Part shown: positions 12,242 through 20,799 of the stretch, piece after piece
Layout: every line of letters starts with the position of its first letter
Numbering within the stretch: position 1 is the stretch's first letter
Notes under the pieces: generated by a model
Database searches by the model: none
The model's input: the letters and a program-made list of their open reading frames with translations, nothing else
Told to the model about the DNA's origin: nothing
Assembly: GCF_004362855.1 (NCBI RefSeq)
Contig: NZ_SNXW01000002.1
Location: 434,001 to 498,000 of the forward strand
Source: Aquabacterium commune
Lineage (GTDB): Bacteria > Pseudomonadota > Gammaproteobacteria > Burkholderiales > Burkholderiaceae_C
Direction: 5' to 3'
DNA: 64,000 nucleotides
Program-made: the position numbers and the translations under genes

Positions 12242-13024
12242 TCAGCGCGGGCCGCACACCGGGCAGGCCGGGTCGCGCTTGGCGCGCAGCCGCGTCCATG
12301 ACCAGTCCCGGCCGTCCAGCATGAGCAACTGACCCGCCAGGCTGGTGTGCCCGGCCAGCGTGTCGGTGACGCCAGGTGCGCCCTGCCCGGCCAGCAGCTT
12401 GAGTGCCTCACCGGCCTGCATCACGCCCATCAGCCCGACCACGGGCGCGAACACACCCAGCAAGGCGCAGCGGGTTTCTTCGGGCGGCGCGTCAGGGGGG
12501 AACAGGCAGGCGTAGCAAGGGCTGTCGGCGCGGCGCGGGTCGAACACGCTGATCTGGCCGTCCCAACGCAGGGCCGAGGCCGTGACCAGCGGCACGCCCG
12601 CGCGCCAGGCCAGGCGGTTGATGAGCTGGCGGGTGGCGAAGGTGTCGGTGCAGTCCAGGACCACGTCGGCCTGTGGCAGCAGTTCGGTCAGCAGGGCCTC
12701 GTCGGCGGCCTGGGCCACAGCCTGCACCTGCACCCCGGGGTTGATCGCGGTCATGGCGGCGCGGGCCGAATCGACCTTGGGCTGGCCGATGCGCTCGGTG
12801 CTGTGCGCGATCTGGCGCTGCAGGTTGGAGAGCTCGACCGTGTCAGGGTCGATCACGGTGATGCGCCCGACCCCGGCAGACGCCAGGTAGAGCAAGGCCG
12901 GGGCTCCCAGGCCGCCGGCACCGATGACCACGGCGTGCGCGGCCAGCAGCCGCTCCTGGGCGGCCTCGGGCCAGTCGTCCAGCAGCAGGTGCCGGCTGTA
13001 GCGCAGTTGCTGGGCGTCGTCCAC
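12242..13024 (-). CDS. moeB: MoeB/HesA/ThiF-family adenylyltransferase
   Basis: A 260-residue E1-like enzyme. The ATP-binding loop GAGGLGAPALLYLASAGVG is at about residues 36-54, the LSNLQRQIAHS segment and the DCTDTFATR segment follow, and two zinc-binding CxxC pairs are present (CYAC near 175 and CPVC near the end). MoeB adenylates the C-terminal Gly of MoaD for molybdopterin synthesis; ThiF does the same for ThiS. Length and lack of an added rhodanese domain fit MoeB. A role in molybdenum cofactor synthesis fits the molybdenum hydroxylase genes near 32-35 kb. It follows the protease gene by 6 bases. Confidence 0.88.
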   Translation of the reverse strand: MDDAQQLRYSRHLLLDDWPEAAQERLLAAHAVVIGAGGLGAPALLYLASAGVGRITVIDPDTVELSNLQRQIAHSTERIGQPKVDSARAAMTAINPGVQVQAVAQAADEALLTELLPQADVVLDCTDTFATRQLINRLAWRAGVPLVTASALRWDGQISVFDPRRADSPCYACLFPPDAPPEETRCALLGVFAPVVGLMGVMQAGEALKLLAGQGAPGVTDTLAGHTSLAGQLLMLDGRDWSWTRLRAKRDPACPVCGPR

Positions 13025-13030
13025 GCCGAA

Positions 13031-14488
13031 TCAAGGGGCTTTCGGTTCGTCGGACTTGCCTTCGGCCTTGCGCTCGGTCATGGTCTTGGAGACCAGCACC
13101 GTCTTGCCCTGCAGCTTGTTGAGGGCCTGGCGCAGCGGGAAGTCCTCGGCGCTGCCGAACTCGGGCAGGGGCTTGGGCGCTTCGTTCTTCTTGCCGGCAT
13201 TGGCCTCTTCCAGCTTCTTGACGGCTTCCTCGCGGGCCTTCTCGCGGGCGGCGTCCTTCTCTTCCTTGCCCTGGCCGCTGGCGATGTGCTTGTCGAGGTC
13301 GGCCTCGCGCAGGCGCAGCGCCGCGAACAGGTTGCCCTCTTCGGACTCGTCCACCATCACGTCGGGGACGATGCCCTTGGCCTGGATGGAGCGCCCGTTC
13401 GGCGTGTAGTAGCGCGCGGTGGTGATCTTGAGGGCCGTGTCGGCGGTCAACTGGCGCACGGTCTGCACCGAGCCCTTGCCGAAGGTTTGGCCACCCATGA
13501 TGACGGCGCGCTTGTGGTCCTGCAGGGCACCGGAGACGATTTCCGAAGCCGAGGCCGAGCCTTCGTTGACCAGCACCACCACCGGCACGCTCTTGAGCGC
13601 GGCGGGCAATTTGGCCAACGGGTCGGCGCCATAGCGGCGCGAGTAGTCTTCGGCGCGGGCCTTGAAGACCTGCTTGGATTCGGCGAGCTGGCCGTTGGTG
13701 GACACCACCGTCACGTCCTTGGGCAGGAAGGCGGCCGACACGGCGATGGCGCCTTCGAGCAGGCCGCCCGGGTCGTTGCGCAGGTCGAGCACCAGGCCCT
13801 TGAGCTTGGGGTCGTCCTTGTAGAGCTTCTCGACCTTGGCGACGAAGTCTTCGACGGTGCGGTCCTGGAACTGGCTGATGCGGACCCAGCCGTAGCCCGG
13901 CTCGATCATCTTGGCGCGCACGCTCTGGACGCGGATTTCCTCGCGCACGATGGTCACGGGGAAGCTGCGGTTTTCGAGCTTGCGGAAAATGGTGAGGACA
14001 ACCTTGGTGTTGGGCTCGCCACGCATGCGCTTGACGGCCTGGTCCATGCTCAGGCCCTTGACGAAGGTGTCGTCGATCTTGGTGATCAGGTCGCCGGTTT
14101 TCAGGCCGGCGCGGAAGGCGGGCGAGCCTTCGATGGGCGAGACCACCTTGACGAGGCCGTCTTCCATGCCGATTTCGATGCCCACGCCGACGAATTTGCC
14201 GGTGGTGCCTTCGCGGAATTCCTTGAAGGTGGTTTTGTCGAAATACACGGAATGGGGGTCGAGGCCCGCGACCATGCCGCCGATGGCGTCGCTGAAGAGT
14301 TTCTTTTCATCGACCGGCTCGACGTAATCGGTCTTGACCATGCCGAAGACGGCAGCGAGTTGCTGCATTTCTTCCAGTGGCAGGGGGGCCACGGCATTGC
14401 GTGCGGTGGCGCCGAATTGCAAGGTGGTCAGGCCACCGGCCAGCGCGCCCAGCGCAACCCAGCCAGCAATTTTCAATTTGGAGGTCAT
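13031..14488 (-). CDS. S41-family carboxy-terminal processing protease (CtpA type)
   Basis: A 485-residue periplasmic tail-specific protease. An N-terminal hydrophobic segment (about 6-30) anchors or exports it. A PDZ domain follows (GVGIEIGMEDG to GLKTGDLITKID). The Ser/Lys dyad is in NEGSASASE and, 25 residues on, GGQTFGKGSVQ. The C-terminus is charged and Lys/Glu-rich. Family members trim C-termini of periplasmic and envelope proteins. It precedes moeB by 6 bases on the same strand, so they are probably co-transcribed although unrelated in function. Confidence 0.93.
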   Translation of the reverse strand: MTSKLKIAGWVALGALAGGLTTLQFGATARNAVAPLPLEEMQQLAAVFGMVKTDYVEPVDEKKLFSDAIGGMVAGLDPHSVYFDKTTFKEFREGTTGKFVGVGIEIGMEDGLVKVVSPIEGSPAFRAGLKTGDLITKIDDTFVKGLSMDQAVKRMRGEPNTKVVLTIFRKLENRSFPVTIVREEIRVQSVRAKMIEPGYGWVRISQFQDRTVEDFVAKVEKLYKDDPKLKGLVLDLRNDPGGLLEGAIAVSAAFLPKDVTVVSTNGQLAESKQVFKARAEDYSRRYGADPLAKLPAALKSVPVVVLVNEGSASASEIVSGALQDHKRAVIMGGQTFGKGSVQTVRQLTADTALKITTARYYTPNGRSIQAKGIVPDVMVDESEEGNLFAALRLREADLDKHIASGQGKEEKDAAREKAREEAVKKLEEANAGKKNEAPKPLPEFGSAEDFPLRQALNKLQGKTVLVSKTMTERKAEGKSDEPKAP

Positions 14489-14693
14489 GGCAATCTCAGC
14501 CCGTGTTCGACCCGGGGCGCAGGCGCGGGATGCGCAGCGGGCCCAGTTTCTCGTGGTGTGCAGTCAGTATAGGGCGCGGCAAGTGCCCGCACTGGGCAAT
14601 AAGGGCAGAACTTGCCCGCAGATGTGTGGATTGAAGCGCGCTTGTGTCACCGCAGTCGCGCGAAACAGACGGCGCTGTGCCGCGGCGCCGCGC

Positions 14694-16580
14694 TCACCGC
14701 GGCGCATATTCGGGCACCAGCCCGTGCAGGCGCGCGCGCAGCGTGGCGGGCGTGCAGGCGGCTTCGTCCTCGGCCAGGGCGCGCATGCGCTCGATCCAGT
14801 CGGCAGGCAACTCCCCACGCAACTGCGCCAGGCGCAGGCGCGGGTGTGGCGTCGGCAAGGTGGTGTCGGCATCGGCGAGCAATTCTTCGTAAAGCTTCTC
14901 GCCGGGGCGCAAACCGCTGAAGACGATGGGGATCTCGGCCTCGGTGTGGCCGCTCAGGCGGATGAGCTCGCGCGCCAGGTCGGCAATCTTCACCGACTGG
15001 CCCATGTCCATCACAAAGACTTGGCCCGAGTCGGCCAGCGCGGCGGCCTGCAGCACGAGCTGGGCAGCCTCGGGGATGGTCATGAAGAAGCGCGTGATCT
15101 CGGGGTGCGTGACCGTGACCGGCCCGCCCTTGGCGATCTGCTCCTTGAACTTCGGGATGACGCTGCCGCTCGACCCCAGCACGTTGCCAAAGCGCACGGC
15201 CATGAACCGCGTGGCGGGCACCTGCGTGGCCCAGTGCGACACCACCATCTCGGCGGCGCGCTTGGTGGCGCCCATGACGTTGGTCGGGTTGACGGCCTTG
15301 TCGGTGGAGATGAGCACGAAGCGCTGGACGCCATGCTCGGCCGCGGCCTGCGCCGTCAGGTAGGTGCCCAGGGTGTTGTTGCGCAGGGCGACCCAGGCGT
15401 TCTCGTCTTCCATCAGCGGCACGTGCTTGTAGGCCGCGGCGTGGAAGACGAGGTCGGGGCGGTGCTGGGCCATGGCGCGGCGCAGGGCACCGAGGTCCTT
15501 CACATCGCCCACCAGGCGCACCAGGGGCAGGTGCGGGAAGTGCTCGCTCAAATCCTGCTCGACCTGGTAGAGCGCGAACTCGCTGAGCTCAAAGAGCACC
15601 AGGCGGCTGGGGCCGAAGCGGGCGATCTGGCGGCACAGCTCGGAGCCGATCGAGCCGCCAGCCCCGGTGACGAACACCGTTTGCCCGCTGATCAGGGCCG
15701 AGACGGCGCTTTCGTCGAGCTTGACGGCCTGGCGACCGAGCACGTCTTCGGGTTCGATGTCGCGCACGCGGTCGATGCGCGAGCGGCCTTCACGCAGCTC
15801 GTCGGCGGTGGGCACGGTGACGACGGGCAGGCCCGTGGCCGCGGCCAGGTCGAGCGCGCGCTTGCGCTGCTCCAGCGTGGCCGAGGGCATGGCCAGGATG
15901 AGGTGGGTGACGTCGGCGAGGGTGTCGGCCAGGGCGTCGGGTCGGCTCAGGAGGTCCAGGCCGCCCCACACGGCCACGCCGGAGATGGTGGCGCCGTGCT
16001 TGCGGGTGTCGTCATCGAGCAGGCCGACGACGGTCCAGCCACGGTGCTGGATGCCTGCGATCAGCAGCTTGGCCGCCGCACCGGCGCCCAGCACCAGCGC
16101 GTGCTGGCCGGTGGGCGAGCGCCCGGCCCGGCGCGCCCGGGAGGATTCGCTGCGCATGCGCACGGCCATGCGCGCGATGGCCAGCAGGGTCAGCGTGAAC
16201 AGCGGGTGCAGGGCCAGCACGGCGCGCGGCACCTCGACGAGTTGGGCCATGAGCACGACGACGGCACTGGCCAGGCCGGCACCGAGGCAGACCCAGCCCA
16301 GGCGGCTGATGTCGTGGAAGCTGACGTAGCGCCAGGTGGCGCGCGGCACGCCCAGGGCCCAGGACACCACGCTGTAGATGCCGATGACGCCCAGCAGCAC
16401 GGCCCAGTCGTAAGTCGGGCGTTCGTGCAACCAGCGCTCCACCCCCATGCGGAAGAGGTAGGTGAGGTGCCAGGCCAGCAGGATGAGCACGGCATCGGCC
16501 AGCAAAACGACCGCCTGGCGGTGGGGGCGCAGGCGGTCGAGGAGGCGACCGGAGGATCGGTTCAGCGGGGACCAGGGCAT
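14694..16580 (-). CDS. Membrane nucleotide-sugar dehydratase/epimerase, CapD/WbpM family
   Basis: A 628-residue protein with about four N-terminal transmembrane segments (residues ~22-130), a CoA-binding-like Rossmann segment (GAGAAAK, near 160) and a large SDR domain starting at TGAGGSIGSELCRQ (near 295). YKHVPLMEDEN and STDKAVNPTNVMGATKR are diagnostic of the WbpM/FlaA1/PglF group, UDP-sugar 4,6-dehydratases in which the usual SDR Tyr is Met. It probably makes a UDP-deoxy-sugar for surface polysaccharide. No other polysaccharide genes are adjacent. The 205-base gap upstream of it in the map holds nothing I recognise beyond a TATACT-like box for the S41 gene. Confidence 0.9.
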   Translation of the reverse strand: MPWSPLNRSSGRLLDRLRPHRQAVVLLADAVLILLAWHLTYLFRMGVERWLHERPTYDWAVLLGVIGIYSVVSWALGVPRATWRYVSFHDISRLGWVCLGAGLASAVVVLMAQLVEVPRAVLALHPLFTLTLLAIARMAVRMRSESSRARRAGRSPTGQHALVLGAGAAAKLLIAGIQHRGWTVVGLLDDDTRKHGATISGVAVWGGLDLLSRPDALADTLADVTHLILAMPSATLEQRKRALDLAAATGLPVVTVPTADELREGRSRIDRVRDIEPEDVLGRQAVKLDESAVSALISGQTVFVTGAGGSIGSELCRQIARFGPSRLVLFELSEFALYQVEQDLSEHFPHLPLVRLVGDVKDLGALRRAMAQHRPDLVFHAAAYKHVPLMEDENAWVALRNNTLGTYLTAQAAAEHGVQRFVLISTDKAVNPTNVMGATKRAAEMVVSHWATQVPATRFMAVRFGNVLGSSGSVIPKFKEQIAKGGPVTVTHPEITRFFMTIPEAAQLVLQAAALADSGQVFVMDMGQSVKIADLARELIRLSGHTEAEIPIVFSGLRPGEKLYEELLADADTTLPTPHPRLRLAQLRGELPADWIERMRALAEDEAACTPATLRARLHGLVPEYAPR

Positions 16581-16706
16581 GGAGGCGGCAGCGGGGGCGG
16601 CAGGTGCGGCAGGGGAGGCGGCAAGACGCTCATTGTGCCTGTGCCGCGTTCGTGGCCTGCACCGGCTTGCAGCTCACTGGGCGGCAGAAGCGGGGACAAT
16701 CGCTGC

Positions 16707-17009
16707 ATGCACACCCTGCCCCACCCCTCGGACGCCTCCGACCTCGCCCCCCTGCCGACTTTGTCCATGGGCCTGTACGTGCATCACAAGGGCGGTCGCT
16801 ACGAGGTGCTGGGCGTGGCGCGGCACAGCGAAACGCACGAGGCCTTGGTGGTGTACCGACCGCTGTACGGCGAAGGTGCGCTGTGGGTGCGGCCCTTCGC
16901 GATGTTCGTGGAAGAGGTGGTCATCGACGGCGTGCGCCAGCCGCGCTTCAGGTGGATGGCGGCGGAGGCAGAGGCGCAGGCTGACGCTGCGCCAGCGGCG
17001 CCTCGATGA
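16707..17009 (+). CDS. DUF1653-domain protein
   Basis: A 100-residue protein. The core, GLYVHHKGGRYEVLGVARHSETHEALVVYRPLYG spread over residues 22-55 and ending FAMFVEEV, matches the small DUF1653 family (an SH3-like beta fold). Function is unknown. Its last 62 bases overlap the 3' end of the ferredoxin gene on the other strand, and the overlapping tail (Ala/Glu-rich) is outside the conserved core. Confidence 0.8.
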   Translation: MHTLPHPSDASDLAPLPTLSMGLYVHHKGGRYEVLGVARHSETHEALVVYRPLYGEGALWVRPFAMFVEEVVIDGVRQPRFRWMAAEAEAQADAAPAAPR

Positions 17010-17295
17010 CGATGTTCACGGCCTCGCCGGTCTCGCCGACATCGGTGCCAGGCAGGGCCACACAGGGCAGGATGTCGCCGGCATCGCGCTCGTCAGGGCT
17101 GAGGCCGGGCCAGTCGATGCGGTAGCGCACCGCGCCCGACCGCATCTGGCAGCGGCAGGCGCGGCAGGTGCCGTTGCGGCAGGAGCGCGGCAGGCTCACG
17201 CCCGCGGCCAAGGCGGCCTCCAGCAGGCTTTGGCCCGGCACCACGGGCACGGTCACGCCCAGGGGCAAGATGGTGAGGCTGGTGGGAAGCGTCAT
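16948..17295 (-). CDS. 2Fe-2S ferredoxin, plant type
   Basis: A 115-residue ferredoxin. Cluster ligands are C-RNGT-C-RA-C near residues 40-48 and a distant Cys in ILPCVA, giving the CX4CX2CXnC pattern of [2Fe-2S] ferredoxins. I start at MTLPTSLTIL. The C-terminus is Pro/Gln-rich and overlaps the DUF1653 gene on the other strand. No dedicated reductase is adjacent, so its redox partner is unknown. Confidence 0.85.
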   Translation of the reverse strand: MTLPTSLTILPLGVTVPVVPGQSLLEAALAAGVSLPRSCRNGTCRACRCQMRSGAVRYRIDWPGLSPDERDAGDILPCVALPGTDVGETGEAVNIVIEAPLAQRQPAPLPPPPST

Positions 17296-17374
17296 CGGCG
17301 GCTCCAGGCAGGCGTGCACCCAGGCCGCCAAGGTCCAGCCTCCTGTCCAGCCGGATGTCCAGCCACCCGCACCG

Positions 17375-17620
17375 TCACTCGGCGACGGGCGTTGGCTCGA
17401 CCGGGGCGTCGTCCTTCGTCACGGCCTTGACGCCGGCAGCGGCCACATCGACCGTGGTCTCGACCACCGTGGCCGTGACCTTGACGGCGGTGGCGGCAAC
17501 GCTGACCGCGGCATCGGCCACGGTGATGATCGCGCAACCGGACAGCAGCCACGGCGCGCCGCACAGCAGCACACAGGTGCGGGCAAGACGTGCCACAGGG
17601 CGGACAAACACAGCGGGCAT
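17375..17620 (-). CDS. Small lipoprotein, hypothetical
   Basis: An 81-residue protein with a lipoprotein signal: positive N-terminus (VRPVARLAR), hydrophobic core and lipobox LLSGC at about residue 31. The mature part is a repeating Ala/Val/Thr stretch (AVSVAATAVKVTATVVETTV), probably amphipathic helix or beta, then an acidic Pro-rich tail. Its ATG overlaps the dinB stop by one base (TGATG), so it is translated with dinB. Function is unknown. Confidence 0.75.
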   Translation of the reverse strand: MPAVFVRPVARLARTCVLLCGAPWLLSGCAIITVADAAVSVAATAVKVTATVVETTVDVAAAGVKAVTKDDAPVEPTPVAE

Positions 17621-18942
17621 CAGGCGGACTCGGTGAAATCGAACAAAGGCAGGGACCCGTGGGGCGCCAACGGGCCCTCGGCGGACGAGGTGGCATCGGT
17701 GGTGTGGCCATCGCCCACCGCGAGCGACGCCATTTTCACGCCAATCAGGCGCAGGCGGCGGTCCAGCGGCACGGTTTTCAGGCAACGCCCGGCCCAACGG
17801 CGGATGTCGGCGGCGTCCCGCGTGGCCTGAGGCAAGGTGATGCTGCGGGTGACGATGCGGAAATCGTCGTAGCGCAACTTGACGCCGATGCTGCGCCCGA
17901 CATAGCCCTTGCGCTCGAGGTCGGACGCGAGCTGTTCGCACAGGCGGGTGAAGATCGGGCCGAGGCTGGCACGGTCGTCGCGCGGGTGGAGGTCGCGCTC
18001 GAAGGTGGTTTCGCGGCTGATGGATTTGGGCTCGCGCCAGGTCACCACCGGGCGATCGTCGCGGCCATGCGCGGCCTCGTGCAGCCAGTGGCCTTGGTTG
18101 CTGCCGAACTCTGCGATCAGTTGGTCCAGCGGGGCCGCGGCCAGTTCGCCGATGGTGTGGATGCCCAGCGCGGCCAGGCGCTCGTTGGCTTTGGGGCCGA
18201 TGCCGTTGATGCGGGCGGCCGGCAGGGGCCAGAGGCGGACGGGGATGTCGGCGGGCATGAGCAGGGTCAGGCCGTCGGGCTTGTCGAGGTCGGAGCTGAG
18301 TTTGGACAGCAGCTTGTTGGGCGTGATGCCGACCGAGCAGGTCAAGCCGGTGGCGTCTTTCACGGCCTGTTTGAGGCGCTGGCCGATGGCGCGCACGCCG
18401 CCCAGCGGGTCGCCGCCGACCGTGTCGCGCGCGCCGGGCACGTCGCTGAGGTCGATGTAGATCTCGTCGATGCCGCGGTCTTCGATGACGGGCGCGACCT
18501 CGGCCACGGCGGCCTTGAACAGGCGCGAGTGGCGGCGGTAGGCGTCGAAATCCAGCGGCAGCAGGATGGCGTCGGGCGCCAGTGCGGCGGCCTTCATCAA
18601 GCCCATGCCGGAGTGCACGCCCAGGGCGCGGGCCGCATAGGTGGCGGTGGTGATGACGCCGCGGCCGGCGTAGTCGCGCAAGCGTGCGTGGGCGTGGGCG
18701 CGGCCATCCTCTGCTTGCGCGCTGGGCTGCGGGCGGCGCCCTCCCCCGATCACCACCGGCAGACCTTGCAAATCCGGGTAGCGCAGCAGCTCGACGGAGG
18801 CGTAGAACGCGTCCATGTCGAGGTGGGCGATGAGGCGATCGGGCAGCGGTGCGGGCGCCGCGGTCACGCTGCGATCAGGGCCACTGGCATGGCCGCCGGG
18901 AGGGCCGTCGGCAGGGCTGTGGAAGGGGGCGGGCGCGCTCAA
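17620..18942 (-). CDS. dinB: DNA polymerase IV, Y family
   Basis: A 440-residue DinB translesion polymerase. The catalytic palm carries HLDMDAFYASVE near residue 41 and the acidic pair in SIDE-type segment GIDEIYIDLSD. GITPNKLLSKLSSDLDKPDG and the helix-hairpin-helix NGIGPKANERLAALGIHTIGELA are also family motifs. It has an unusually long Pro/Ala-rich N-terminus of about 38 residues before the polymerase core; a later start is possible. I see no clear beta-clamp motif at the extreme C-terminus, although the final LPLFDF segment fits the QLxLF-like clamp-binding pattern. Confidence 0.93.
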   Translation of the reverse strand: MSAPAPFHSPADGPPGGHASGPDRSVTAAPAPLPDRLIAHLDMDAFYASVELLRYPDLQGLPVVIGGGRRPQPSAQAEDGRAHAHARLRDYAGRGVITTATYAARALGVHSGMGLMKAAALAPDAILLPLDFDAYRRHSRLFKAAVAEVAPVIEDRGIDEIYIDLSDVPGARDTVGGDPLGGVRAIGQRLKQAVKDATGLTCSVGITPNKLLSKLSSDLDKPDGLTLLMPADIPVRLWPLPAARINGIGPKANERLAALGIHTIGELAAAPLDQLIAEFGSNQGHWLHEAAHGRDDRPVVTWREPKSISRETTFERDLHPRDDRASLGPIFTRLCEQLASDLERKGYVGRSIGVKLRYDDFRIVTRSITLPQATRDAADIRRWAGRCLKTVPLDRRLRLIGVKMASLAVGDGHTTDATSSAEGPLAPHGSLPLFDFTESA

Positions 18943-19011
18943 GGGCCGGGACCAGGGATGCCGTGGGGGATCACGGCATTCTGACGCCCCTTCGGTCCAC
19001 GGTCTTTGGCC

Positions 19012-19329
19012 TCAGGCGCGGATGTCGAGCAAGCTGCCCATCAGCTCGTCTTGCGTGCGGATGCTGCGCAGGTTGGCCCTGTAGGTGGCGCTGGCCGACA
19101 TTTGCTCGACCAGGTCGGTGGCCAGGTCGGCGCCGATTTCCGAAGATTTGCCGATGGTGACCACCACGCCCGGCTGCTCCTGGCCCTGGCCGGTGCCCAC
19201 GGTTTGCTGCTGCACGACCTCGCGGCGGAAATCGGGCGTCTGCGCATTGGCGATGTTGTGTGCCGAGGCGTCCAGCCGCGTGGTGGCGGCTTGCAAGCCC
19301 GACAGGGAAATCGGCAGGACGGGGTTCAT
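19012..19329 (-). CDS. Orphan flagellar basal-body rod-like protein
   Basis: A 105-residue protein. Residues 1-45 (ISLSGLQAATTRLDASAHNIANAQTPDFRRE in part) match the N-terminal signature of FlgB/FlgC/FlgE/FlgG rod and hook proteins, and the C-terminus matches their terminal helix. The whole middle domain is missing, as in the shortest FlgB/FlgC-like proteins. No other flagellar gene is in the window. It may be an accessory rod-like subunit or a decayed copy. Confidence 0.75.
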   Translation of the reverse strand: MNPVLPISLSGLQAATTRLDASAHNIANAQTPDFRREVVQQQTVGTGQGQEQPGVVVTIGKSSEIGADLATDLVEQMSASATYRANLRSIRTQDELMGSLLDIRA

Positions 19330-19510
19330 GGCGTGCCTCGGCAGTGGTTCCTGCTCGCAGTGTGCGCCGTCAGGCGCCCTCGGTCACGGGGGGCTGACGC
19401 CGGTTTGTCGCCAGAACCGTGAGAACACCACGGCACCCCACGTTGAACGAATTTCGTCCAGGGCGCTAGCATGTCGGGGAACACATCCCTTCAGTCGTCC
19501 CGGGAACACC

Positions 19511-20752
19511 ATGTTCGATGCCGTTGTTGTGGGCGCGCGCTGCGCCGGTGCCGCCACCGCCCTCCTGCTGGCCCGCCAGGGTCACCGCGTGCTGATCGTC
19601 GATCAGGCGCATTTCCCCAGCGATGTGCGCTTGTCCACCCACCTGGTCTGGCATGCGGGCGTGGACCTGCTGGACCGCTGGGGCCTGCTGCAGGCGCTTC
19701 AAGACAGCGGCTGCCCCTTGCTGACCGACTTCACCCTGGACATGGGTGGCCTGGTGCTGCAGGGACAACCACCCGCCACGCGTGTGGGCGCGGCCATGGC
19801 GCCACGGCGCGTGGTGCTGGACCAGGTCCTGCTGGACGCCGCCGTGGCCGCGGGTGCCGAGTTGCGCGAGGGCGTGACCTTCGAGGGTGTGCTCCGCGAG
19901 CGGGACTCGGCCGATGGCCGCGTGTGCGGCATCCGCGGACGGCTGCAGGACGGCCAGCCGGTGCAGTTCGAGGCGCGCGTTGTGGTCGGCGCCGACGGGA
20001 CGCATTCGCCGCTGGCCCGTGCCGTGGGAGCACGCGCGCTGGTGCACCATCCCAAGGACGATGGCTCCTACAACGCCTATGCCTACTTCAGCGGCCTGCC
20101 GGTGGACGCGGTCGAGTTCCACTCCCGGCCCGAGCGCATGGCCTACGCCTGGTCCACGCACCACGGCCAGACGCTGGTGGGCGTGATCCTGCCCGGGCGC
20201 GCGCCGCGCGTGCCGCTGGCCGAGGTCGAAGCGATGGTCATGCGCGAGCTGCACGCCCACGCGCCTTCGCTCGCCGAGCGTGTGCGCGGCGCGCAGCGCG
20301 AGGGCGACTGGACGGCCGCCAGCGTGGGCTCGCACTGCCGCGAAGCCGCCGGCGCGGGCTGGGCGCTGGTGGGCGATGCCGGCGTGACGGTGGACCCGGT
20401 CACGGCCGCGGGCATCACCCTGGCGCTGCGCGATGCCGAGCTGCTGTCGGGCCTGCTGCACGAGGGCTTGCTGCAGGACGGCTCGTCGGGCCAGCGCGCA
20501 CTCGATGCCGCCTTGGCCCATTTCGGCCCGCAGCGCGACGCCGTGTCCCGCCCTTTGCACCAGTTCGCGCAAGACATGGCCCAGCTGCAGGTGCCGCCGC
20601 AGGAAATGGTCGATGTCTTCATGGCGCTGGCGGGCCAGCAGGCCCAGATCGACCGCTACTTCGGCGTGTTCGGGCAGACCGTGACACCCGCCGAGTTTTT
20701 CGATCCGGCGAACCTGCAGGCCATCCTGTACGGGGCAGTCACCCCCGCCTGA
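19511..20752 (+). CDS. FAD-dependent oxidoreductase, geranylgeranyl-reductase/PHBH-like
   Basis: A 413-residue flavoprotein beginning with MFDAVVVGARCAGAATALLLARQGHRVLIVD, a near-standard FAD beta-alpha-beta fold (G-x-x-x-A-G form), and with the second FAD motif GWALVGDAGVTVDPVTAAGI near residue 285. This arrangement is shared by class A flavin monooxygenases and geranylgeranyl-reductase-like enzymes. The substrate cannot be deduced and no partner gene is adjacent. The 180-base gap before it shows no clear element. It is convergent with the cyclase-ATPase gene. Confidence 0.8.
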   Translation: MFDAVVVGARCAGAATALLLARQGHRVLIVDQAHFPSDVRLSTHLVWHAGVDLLDRWGLLQALQDSGCPLLTDFTLDMGGLVLQGQPPATRVGAAMAPRRVVLDQVLLDAAVAAGAELREGVTFEGVLRERDSADGRVCGIRGRLQDGQPVQFEARVVVGADGTHSPLARAVGARALVHHPKDDGSYNAYAYFSGLPVDAVEFHSRPERMAYAWSTHHGQTLVGVILPGRAPRVPLAEVEAMVMRELHAHAPSLAERVRGAQREGDWTAASVGSHCREAAGAGWALVGDAGVTVDPVTAAGITLALRDAELLSGLLHEGLLQDGSSGQRALDAALAHFGPQRDAVSRPLHQFAQDMAQLQVPPQEMVDVFMALAGQQAQIDRYFGVFGQTVTPAEFFDPANLQAILYGAVTPA

Positions 20753-20799
20753 GCGCACCCGGGCCGGGTCGCCAACCCCAGGCTCACAGGCTCACAAGC

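Noticed and set aside
12347-14572. A 741-codon plus-strand frame opposite moeB and the S41 protease
   Set aside because: Composition and lack of motifs are those of an antisense frame; both minus-strand genes are well supported.
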